DNA of 6,587 nucleotides from Planctomycetota bacterium (GTDB lineage: Bacteria; Planctomycetota; UBA1135; UBA2386), in assembly GCA_003235605.1 (NCBI GenBank), contig QJVU01000200.1, positions 1 through 6,587 on the forward strand, given 5' to 3'. Numbering within the stretch: position 1 is the stretch's first letter; each line of letters begins with the position of its first letter. Of the stretch, positions 1-6,587 are shown in pieces. The notes beneath the pieces were generated by a model. That model had not been told where the DNA came from, did no database searches, and saw only the letters and a program-made list of their open reading frames with translations. Position numbers and translations under genes: made by a program.

Positions 1-1656
1 GGTGCCCTGATCGTCCCAACGATAGACATAGCCTGCCCAGCCGGCGGCTTCTTGGATCAGGACCCGGGTTTCCAGGCGGATCGCCGTGGAGGGCGCGCCC
101 ACGGTGGTCTCCAGTTCGAAGTGCTGCACCAGCACCGCTCCGCTCGGGAACTGCCACGTGCCGGTCGGACTGAAGGTGATCTTGCTGCCGGGGCCCTGGG
201 GCTGGGGCATTGCGATCCAATGCTGCACGTGGGCGCCGTCCGTCCAGGCCGGCTCCTCGATCTCGTAGGGCAGCAGGTTCGGGTCCGGGATCAGGGCCTT
301 GGTGTCCACGAACAGGCCGGTCTCCGAGAGCTTCAGGGGGAAGGGCGGATCGGTGGGGGTGGTGCGCTCCGTGAACCGGTAGATGGCACCGCTCAGGGAC
401 ACCACGTAGACCTCCCCGTCCCGGTCTTCGCCGAAGGAGGACGGGCTGCTGACGTTGCCGATCAGCGTTGTTGCGGTCTTGCCGCCGCTGCGGATCAGCG
501 CCCAGATGTTGCTGGTGGCGTAGTCGGCCACGAGGTAGGCGCCCCGCAGGGAAGGGTTCTTGCTCCCGCGGTAGACATAGCCCCCGGTGATGCTGCGGCC
601 GGCGTTGCGGTCGTAGTCCCAGATCGGCTTGACGTCCCCCAGGTTGCCAGGCGCTCCGGACCGGTAGGTGTTGTTACCCTCGAACCAGTTCCAGCCGTAG
701 TTGCCGCCCTTGACGATGACGTCCACCTCTTCCCGGGCGTTCTGGCCGACGTCCCCGCACCACAGGTCGCCGGTGTTCCGGTCGAAGGAGAACCGCCAGG
801 GGTTCCTGAGCCCCCAGGCCCAGATCTCTCCCCTGGCCCCGGTGGTGTTCACGAACGGGTTGTCCGGGGGGATGCCGTAGCTCAGGTTGCCGGTCTTGCC
901 GTGGGGATCGATACGGCAGATCGATCCCAGCAGGGTGCCCAGGTTCTGGCCGTTGCCCTGGGGATCGCCGCCGCTGCCGCCATCGCCGAAACCGATGTAG
1001 AGCATGTTGTCGGGTCCGAAGGCCAGCATGCCGCCGTTGTGGTTGCTGTAGGGCTGGCTCTGGGTCAGCAGGATCGTCTCGCTGTTGGGGTTGGCCTTGT
1101 TGGGGTCGTTGCTGCTCACCGACCACCGGGACACCACGGAGCGGCGGGTGCCGCTGGGGGCGGTGTAGTACAGGTAGAAGTAGCCGTTCTTCTTGTAGTC
1201 CGGGTCGAAGGCCAGGCCCAGGAGCCCCTGCTCGCCGCCGGCGGCCGTGCTCACGTTCAGGAACAGGCTGCGCTGGGCGGTGGTGACGCTGTCGCTGTTG
1301 GGGAACACGTAGATGTTGGCGCCGCTGACACTGCTGCCCTGCTCCACGACGAAGATCCGGTCGGTGCCGTCCGGCGGATAGGTCAGGAACAGCGGCCGGG
1401 AGAACGACAGGTTCGAAAACGCCCGCACCACGTTCATGGTCCCGGGGTTGGGACCGCTGAGGGGGAACTTGAGCCCCTTGACGTAGGGATAGGGCGGCAG
1501 GGTCAGGCGCGGCAGCGGCTGGGCAGTGCTGTTCTCGCTGGCCTCACCCGCCAGGCCGTCCTCCGCCGTGCCGCTCTTGGAGCCACAGGCAGCAAGGGAC
1601 CACACCAGGGCCACACAGACCAGGAAAGGAAACACGTGGTGCTTAAGGACGCTCAT
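1..1656 (-). CDS. Exported lipoprotein: GSDH/PQQ-type sugar dehydrogenase beta-propeller fused to an SO_2930-like domain (3' end missing)
   Basis: 552 codons are present, with no stop before the left edge. The N-terminus is a lipoprotein signal: MSVLKHH, a hydrophobic stretch at 8-22, and lipobox LAAC with the modified Cys at 24. Gly-Ser follows the Cys, so by the E. coli rule it would go to the outer membrane. A low-complexity linker (about 25-50) leads to a six-bladed propeller of the glucose/sorbosone dehydrogenase family (about 75-430). Family motifs seen are GEQGLLGLAFDPDY (141-154), NHNGGMLAFGPDNMLYIGFGDGG-type blade with His206, GLRNPWRFSFD (282-292), DVGQNAREEVD (302-312), GGNYGWN (317-323), GGYVYRGS (358-365) and FGEDRDGEVYVV (408-419). 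This fold oxidises sugars or related alcohols with PQQ in characterised members; the substrate and cofactor here are unknown. From about 438 (FPLKLSETGLF, then LLPYEIEEPAWTDGAH, WQFPSGAVLVQHFEL, IRLETRVLI, GWAGYVYRWDDQ) it matches the SO_2930/HNE_0200-type domain, which in relatives can continue into a haem-c segment. No CXXCH is visible in the window. ATG at 1656 fits the signal peptide. Confidence 0.85.
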   Translation of the reverse strand, partial: MSVLKHHVFPFLVCVALVWSLAACGSKSGTAEDGLAGEASENSTAQPLPRLTLPPYPYVKGLKFPLSGPNPGTMNVVRAFSNLSFSRPLFLTYPPDGTDRIFVVEQGSSVSGANIYVFPNSDSVTTAQRSLFLNVSTAAGGEQGLLGLAFDPDYKKNGYFYLYYTAPSGTRRSVVSRWSVSSNDPNKANPNSETILLTQSQPYSNHNGGMLAFGPDNMLYIGFGDGGSGGDPQGNGQNLGTLLGSICRIDPHGKTGNLSYGIPPDNPFVNTTGARGEIWAWGLRNPWRFSFDRNTGDLWCGDVGQNAREEVDVIVKGGNYGWNWFEGNNTYRSGAPGNLGDVKPIWDYDRNAGRSITGGYVYRGSKNPSLRGAYLVADYATSNIWALIRSGGKTATTLIGNVSSPSSFGEDRDGEVYVVSLSGAIYRFTERTTPTDPPFPLKLSETGLFVDTKALIPDPNLLPYEIEEPAWTDGAHVQHWIAMPQPQGPGSKITFSPTGTWQFPSGAVLVQHFELETTVGAPSTAIRLETRVLIQEAAGWAGYVYRWDDQGT

Positions 1657-1677
1657 GGGATTGCCGGTCAGGGGCAG

Positions 1678-1696
1678 CCTCCACCCCGTGTGGAGG
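1678..1696 (-). promoter_or_regulatory. Leader hairpin containing a GGAGG Shine-Dalgarno-like sequence
   Basis: Read on the minus strand, CCTCCAC-ACGGG-GTGGAGG makes a perfect 7-bp GC-rich stem with a 5-nt loop. Its 3' arm contains GGAGG (1682-1678), the only good Shine-Dalgarno match before the lipoprotein gene. GGAGG lies 21 nt from the ATG at 1656, too far for normal use, but 6 nt from an in-frame CTG at 1671 that would add five residues (LTGNP) before the Met. The stem could mask ribosome binding, or it could be chance in GC-rich DNA. There is no U-run after it, so it is not a standard terminator. Confidence 0.4.
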
Positions 1697-1721
1697 GGGG
1701 TTCTGGATTCCGTCCGGTGCA

Positions 1722-1751
1722 AGTGTAGAGGAGCGCGTCGAGAGGCGCCAA
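1722..1751 (-). promoter_or_regulatory. Candidate sigma-70-like promoter for the lipoprotein gene
   Basis: On the minus strand TTGGCG (1751-1746) and TACACT (1727-1722) are separated by 18 bases; each matches 4 of 6 bases of the TTGACA and TATAAT consensus. Transcription would start near 1715, giving a leader of about 60 nt that includes the hairpin at 1678-1696. The match is weak and the only support is its position in the gap after the operon. Confidence 0.25.
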
Positions 1752-1770
1752 GCGGGTCGGCAAGAAACCC

Positions 1771-3355
1771 CTACCGGACCGGGGCGCGCATCCAGCGCAG
1801 GATCTCGCGGATGCGCGGCGGCTTCCCCGTCATCAGCACGCCGGTGCGGAACACCTTGCCCGCGCCGCGGAAGAACAGCCACAGGGTCACGAGGATCACC
1901 GCCGAGCTGGCGATGTACTCCCAGGCATCGGGCGGCCCGCCGGCGCGGTTCATCATCGTGAAGGGCGTGTAGAGGGGGATGTAGGTCATGATCCGGGCGA
2001 CGGTCCCGTTCGGGTCCATGGCAATGGGGAACATCGTCGCCAGGGGCACGATCAGCAGGAAGATCACCGGCTGCATCAGGTTCTGGGCCTCCTTGAGGCT
2101 GTTGCAGACCGAGCCGATCGCGACCAGCAGCGAGGCGTACATCAGGTAGCCGGTGAGGAAGTAGCCCAGGAAGGAGGCCGCGTAGACCGGGTTTCCGACA
2201 ATCTGGTTCAACCCCAGTTCCGCGATCTTGGCGGACCCGTCCTGGAACAGGTGCGGCGCCAGCTTGATGCCCAGGAACGCGAACAGGCCCCAGGATCCCA
2301 GGACCGTCATGCCGGTGATGGCGATGCCGTAGATCTTGCCGTGCATCAGCTGACTGGCCGAGACCGAAGAAAGCAGCACCTCGATGATGCGGTTGGACTT
2401 CTCCTCGACGGTGTTGGTGAGGAGCATCTGGGCGGCGATGAAGACCCCGAGCCAGAGGATGTACACGAACAGGATCGGGGCGTACTTGAGGGTCTTGTCC
2501 GCCGTTTCGACCTTCTTCTCCTCGCCGGTCTCGGAGACCTGCCTTTCCTCGAAGGTGAAGTGCTGGTTGATCGCGGCGACGTCTGTCTGCTGCAAGCCCT
2601 TCTCTTCCGTCAACCGGGCGATGTTCTTCTCGCGGAGCACGTCGGTGGCCTTGTCCGAGTACCACTTCCGGAGCTTGAAATCCGTGACGTTGTTGGAGAC
2701 GTACTTGCCCTTGCCGTCCTTGACCGGTTCGGGGGGAATCACGAAGTAGGCGAAGATCTCCCCGCTGTTCAGCTTCCTTGCCAGGACCTGCTCCGCGTCG
2801 TCGCTGTCCTCCAGGAACGGTTTCTCCTCGTAGTCCTTCATGCTCAGGTCACTGGCGATGGACAGCAGCTTCTGGATCTTCTCCGGATCCCGTTGTGCCT
2901 CGTTCGCCCAAGTCGTCAGGACCTCCAGGACCTTGGGCGCTACCAGGAAGGCGGCAACCCCGCCCTGGTGCACGGACTTCGCCAGCTCTTCCAGATCGAT
3001 CCCGGCCACCTCGAATCTCCGGAACAGTTCTTTGAGCGGATGGTCGTCGGCGAGCCCAGCGATCCTCTCTTCGAGTTGTCTCCTTATGTCGGCGGTGCTG
3101 TCGTTGTCACCCTTGGTCATGGCCCCGAACAGCTCGCTGAACACCGAGCTTGCCGCCTTTTGGCGGATTTCGTTCGAGAACCACTGCCCCTGGGAACGGT
3201 CCAGGACCATGTAGGTGCGCTTGTCGGTCTTCTCCGCCAGCAGGAACATCACCCCGTAGAACAGGATGATCCCGATGGGAGCCACCAGGATGCCGATCCA
3301 GAACGTCTTGGTCCGGAGGTTCTCGACGAACTCCCGCTGGGCGACCAGAAGGGTC

Positions 3356-3363
<8 letters not shown>
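1771..3363 (-). CDS. ABC-2 type transporter permease, NatB-like, with enlarged extracytoplasmic loop
   Basis: A 530-aa inner-membrane protein that should pair with the ATPase encoded just upstream to form an exporter of unknown substrate. One membrane helix lies at about 20-43, then a long soluble region (about 45-290), then five helices at about 294-316, 345-367, 393-418, 430-449 and 481-499. The family hallmark is the stretch 320-344 (EEKSNRIIEVLLSS, then QLMHGKI), typical of NatB/YhaP-like ABC-2 permeases. Characterised relatives are about 390-420 aa; the extra length is all in the soluble loop, which is charged, helix-rich and contains a probable duplicated element (128-143 and 195-210). 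The start is GTG at 3363, giving the usual MNKTLLVAQREFVENLRTKT-type N-terminus, with GGGAGG 8 nt upstream. It overlaps the ATPase gene by 8 nt, suggesting coupled translation. NatB of Bacillus exports Na+, but sodium transport cannot be inferred here. Confidence 0.9.
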
Positions 3364-4284
<921 letters not shown>

Positions 4285-4285
<1 letters not shown>

Positions 4286-5715
4286 CAGGCCCGCCCTCCG
4301 CCGATCAACGCCAGCAACAGATCCTCCACGGTCCTGGGGTTCGACCGGCCCCTGGTCTCCCGCATCACCAGCCCCTTCAGCGCGTGGAGCGCCTTCGCCT
4401 TGCCACCGCGGTAGTCCTCCACCGCCTTCTGGTTCTCGTCGATCACCCTCTGGACGATGCTCTCGAGCTCAGTGGCATCGGAGATCTGCTCCAGGCCGAG
4501 GGCTCGGATCGCGGCCTGGGCATCGTCCTCGTGCTCGAGCATGTACTGGAACACCTTCCGCGCTGCGGACCGGTTCACGGCCCCCTGTTGCTGGGCAGTG
4601 ATCAGGCCGGCCAGGCGCTCGGCTGGAATCGGAAAGCCGGGCATCCCGGCGCCGGTCTCGTTCAGCACCTGCATCACCTCGGTCATCATCCAGTTGCTCG
4701 CGGACTTGGCGTCGTCCACCGCCCTGGCCAGCGCCTCGAAGTAGTCCGCGACGTCCCGGTCGGCGAGCAACACGCCCACGTCGTAGTCCGGCAGGGAGTA
4801 CTCCTTCTCGAACCGCTCCTGCCGGGCTGCCGGGAGCTCCGGCATCTCGGCGCGGACCTGCTCCACCAGCTCGGCCGGGATCTCCACCGGCGGCAGGTCC
4901 GGCTCCGGGAAGTAGCGGTAGTCCTGGGCCGATTCCTTGGTGCGCATGGTGGCGGTCTCCCCCTTCTCGTCGTTCCAGAGGCGGGTCTCCTGCTCCACGG
5001 TGCCGCCGTGGGCCAGCACCGCGGTCTGGCGGCGCACCTCGTATTCCAGCGCCCGCTGCACCATCTTGAAGGAGTTGAGGTTCTTGATCTCCACCTTGGT
5101 ACCCAGCTCCGTACTGCCCTCGGGACGCACGGAGATGTTGGCGTCACAGCGCAGGGAACCCTTCTCCATGTCGCAGTCGGAGACCCGCGCGTACTGGAGG
5201 ATCTGCTTCAGATTCACCAGAAACTGGTGAGCATCGACGGGCGAGCGCAGGTCGGGCTTCCCGACGATCTCGATCAAGGCGGATCCCGCCCGGTTCAGAT
5301 CCACCAGGCTGCCGCCCTCGGTGTGGATGTTCTTGCCGGCGTCCTCCTCCAGGTGGATGCGCTCCAGCGCCGAGAACCGCCCCTCTCCGATGGGCACCCG
5401 GCCGCCAGTGCAGTAGGGCTCTTCGTACTGGCTGATCTGGTAGCCCTTCGGCAGGTCCGGGTAGAAGTAGTTCTTGCGGTCGAAGCGGGTGTGGCGGTGG
5501 ACCCTGCCCTCCAGGGCCAGGGCGGCGCGGATCCCCACGCGCACCGCGGCCTCGTTCAGGCGCGGCAGGACCCCGGGGAGACCCAGGTCGATAACCGAGA
5601 CCCGGGTGTTGGGCTCGCCTCCAAAGGCGTACTCGGCGGGGGAGAACAGCTTGGTGTGCAGCCCCAGCTGGACGTGCACCTCCAGGCCGATGACGGTCTC
5701 GTAGCGGTCGCTCAC
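4285..5715 (-). CDS. gatB: Aspartyl/glutamyl-tRNA(Asn/Gln) amidotransferase subunit B
   Basis: A complete 476-aa GatB, the usual length for the family. In the GatCAB complex it binds the misacylated tRNA, activates the Glu or Asp side chain with ATP, and accepts ammonia from GatA to form Gln-tRNA(Gln) and/or Asn-tRNA(Asn). The cradle domain holds ETVIGLEVHVQL (6-17, with Glu12 and His14), DRKNYFYPDLPKGYQISQ (79-96), LEEDAGK (122-128), the signature VDLNRAGSALIEIV (138-151), GSLRCDANIS (186-195), KNLNSF (211-216) and DYRYFPEPD (265-273). Glu12, His14, Glu124 and Glu149 match the metal/active-site residues known in S. aureus GatB. The C-terminal helical/YqeY-like tail (about 330-475) includes SNWMM, ARKVF and EDYRGGKAKA. 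The N-terminal region lacks the cysteines of zinc-containing GatBs. Oddities are Ala146 where the signature normally has Pro, and Lys153 where EPD is usual. The start is GTG at 5715, overlapping the gatA stop by 4 nt (GTGA). Confidence 0.96.
4295..4299 (-). promoter_or_regulatory. Ribosome binding site for the ABC ATPase gene
   Basis: GGAGG on the minus strand, 9 nt before the ATG at 4285 and inside the last codons of gatB. With the TGATG stop-start overlap it allows both fresh initiation and re-initiation by ribosomes finishing gatB. Confidence 0.55.
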
Positions 5716-6587
5716 AGGTCCGGCTCCCGCTGGTGGTGGGTGGTGGCGGCCTGGTAGGCGGTTGCGAGGTGGAGGATCTTCTCTTCGCCGAGGACGGGTC
5801 CCAGGATCTGCAGACCGGCGGGGAGCCCGTTCTTCGTGAACCCACTGGGGATCGAGATCCCGGGGATCCCCGCCAGGTTCGCGGGCGCTGTGAGGACGTC
5901 ACAGAGGTACATCGCCAGGGGATCCTCGAGCTTCTCGCCGGCCAGGAAGGCGGGGATCGGCGAGGTGGGGGTGACCAGGACATCGCAGGTCTCGAACGCC
6001 TTCTCGAAGTCCTGGCGGATCAGCGTGCGCACCTTGGTGGCCTTCAGGTAGAAGGCGTCGTAGTAGCCGCTCTGGAGGCAGAAGGACCCCAGGAGGATGC
6101 GCAGCTTGACCTCGTCGCCAAAACCTGCGCCGCGGGTATCCCGGTACATGGACTCCAGGTCCTTGTCGCCGGAGAGGCGCAGACCGTAGCGGACGCCGTC
6201 GTAGCGGGCGAGGTTCGACGAGGCCTCGGCAGTACAGATCAGGTAGTAGGCGGGGATCGCGTAGCGGGTGTGGGGAAGGCTGACCGGTGTGAGCCCTGCG
6301 CCCAGGTGCTCCAGCTGGGTCAGCGCCTCCCGGGTCAGGGACTCGATCTCCGGATCCAGTCCCTCGGCAAAGTACTCCGCGGGCACGCCGATCCTAAGGC
6401 CCGCAAGGTCGCGTCCCGAGGACCCCAGATAGTCGGGTACCGGCGCATCCAGGGAGGTGCTGTCGTGAGGATCCACGCCGGCCAGCACCCCCAGGAGCAG
6501 GGCCAGGTCCGTTGCATCGTGCGCGAACGTCGCGACGTGGTCGAGGCTGCTGGCAAAGGCCACGAGGCCGAAACGGGAGATGCGGCC
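5712..6587 (-). CDS. gatA: Aspartyl/glutamyl-tRNA(Asn/Gln) amidotransferase subunit A, C-terminal part (5' end missing)
   Basis: 291 residues are in the window and the frame stays open to the right edge. Full GatA is about 480-490 aa, so about 190 residues are missing, including the amidase-signature Ser-cisSer-Lys catalytic triad. GatA releases ammonia from glutamine (or asparagine) and channels it to GatB. Recognisable GatA stretches, numbered from the first residue in the window, are GRISRFGLVAFASSLD (1-16), GVDPHDSTS, LAGLRIGVPAEYF, AEASSNLARYDGVRYGLR, GFGDEVKLRILLGSF, SGYYDAFYLKATKVRTLI, CDVLVTPTSPIPAF, NLAGIPGISIPSGF and GLPAGLQILGP near the end. The segment after SSLD reads HVATFAHDATD, where many GatAs have QIGPF and T-V-x-DAA, a mild departure from consensus. 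The ATG at 6563 is internal and not the true start. The stop (TGA) overlaps the GTG of gatB, so the two subunits are probably made by coupled translation. Confidence 0.95.
   Translation of the reverse strand, partial: GRISRFGLVAFASSLDHVATFAHDATDLALLLGVLAGVDPHDSTSLDAPVPDYLGSSGRDLAGLRIGVPAEYFAEGLDPEIESLTREALTQLEHLGAGLTPVSLPHTRYAIPAYYLICTAEASSNLARYDGVRYGLRLSGDKDLESMYRDTRGAGFGDEVKLRILLGSFCLQSGYYDAFYLKATKVRTLIRQDFEKAFETCDVLVTPTSPIPAFLAGEKLEDPLAMYLCDVLTAPANLAGIPGISIPSGFTKNGLPAGLQILGPVLGEEKILHLATAYQAATTHHQREPDL
5724..5728 (-). promoter_or_regulatory. Ribosome binding site supporting the GTG start of gatB
   Basis: GGGAG on the minus strand lies 8 nt before the GTG at 5715, within the 3' end of gatA. 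It supports GTG as the start, giving the N-terminus MSDRYETVIGLEVHV, which aligns with other GatBs without extra residues. Confidence 0.55.

Larger units (their letters stand above)
1657..1770 (-). other. Intergenic gap between permease stop and lipoprotein start
   Basis: This 114-base gap is the only non-coding stretch in the window. It breaks the chain of overlapping genes and so probably marks a transcription unit boundary. It holds a 7-bp perfect hairpin and a weak sigma-70-like promoter candidate, both listed separately. I see no GC hairpin followed by a T-run on the minus strand, so there is no recognisable intrinsic terminator for the upstream operon; read-through or Rho-dependent termination are both possible. 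Confidence 0.7.

Noticed and set aside
1678..1696. Hairpin as intrinsic terminator of the gat-ABC operon
   Set aside because: The stem is strong but is followed on the minus strand by CTGCCCCTGACC with no T-run, so it does not fit a Rho-independent terminator.
52..1728. Plus-strand open frame of 558 codons opposite the lipoprotein gene
   Set aside because: Its translation is low-complexity, rich in Gly, Ala, Val and Arg and matches no family, while the opposite strand gives a lipoprotein signal and clear GSDH motifs. Long antisense frames are expected in GC-rich codon-biased genes.
1643..2665. Minus-strand 340-codon frame overlapping the permease and the intergenic gap
   Set aside because: It is an out-of-frame reading of the permease gene, rich in Arg, Pro, Asp and Gly; the permease frame has proper membrane helices and the NatB motif.
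5144..5983. Minus-strand 279-codon frame across the gatA/gatB junction
   Set aside because: Out-of-frame shadow with Arg/Pro/Ser-rich sequence; both gatA and gatB frames here are fully conserved.
6335..6563. ATG at 6563 as the start of a short gatA-like protein
   Set aside because: The frame continues upstream to the window edge with conserved GatA residues (GRISRFGLV), so the ATG is internal and the gene is simply cut by the window.

Overview
The window is compact, GC-rich bacterial DNA (roughly 60-65% GC by eye). All five genes I can support lie on the minus strand. In the direction of transcription (right to left) they are: the C-terminal part of gatA (cut by the right edge), gatB, an ABC-2 type transporter ATPase, its NatB-like permease, and, after a 114-base gap, a lipoprotein with a sorbosone/glucose dehydrogenase-type beta-propeller (cut by the left edge). 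There are no RNA genes, CRISPR arrays, insertion sequences or other mobile elements.

The first four genes look like one transcription unit. Each start codon overlaps the previous stop: gatA/gatB by 4 nt (GTGA), gatB/ATPase by 1 nt (TGATG), ATPase/permease by 8 nt. Every internal start has a purine-rich Shine-Dalgarno sequence inside the preceding gene. GatA and GatB are two subunits of the tRNA-dependent amidotransferase that turns misacylated Glu-tRNA(Gln) and/or Asp-tRNA(Asn) into the correct aminoacyl-tRNA. The third subunit, GatC, is not in the window and may lie upstream of gatA beyond the right edge. The ATPase and permease form a two-gene ABC-2 exporter of the NatA/NatB type with unknown substrate. 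Its placement behind gatB probably reflects shared transcription rather than shared biochemistry.

The last gene is separated from the operon and has a candidate promoter and a leader hairpin of its own. It encodes an exported lipoprotein: a six-bladed PQQ/GSDH-type propeller followed by the start of a second domain resembling the SO_2930/HNE_0200-type proteins that are often linked to c-type haem. The end of this protein is missing.

The organism cannot be named from this window. A lipoprotein dehydrogenase of this fused type, GatCAB and high GC suggest a Gram-negative-type, environmental, respiring bacterium; planctomycete-, FCB-group- or myxobacteria-like lineages are possible but this is only inference. 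Nothing here amounts to a clearly new system. The points most worth a second look are the propeller fusion protein, the duplicated element in the enlarged permease loop, the leader hairpin that may hide a ribosome binding site, and non-consensus residues in the GatB signature.
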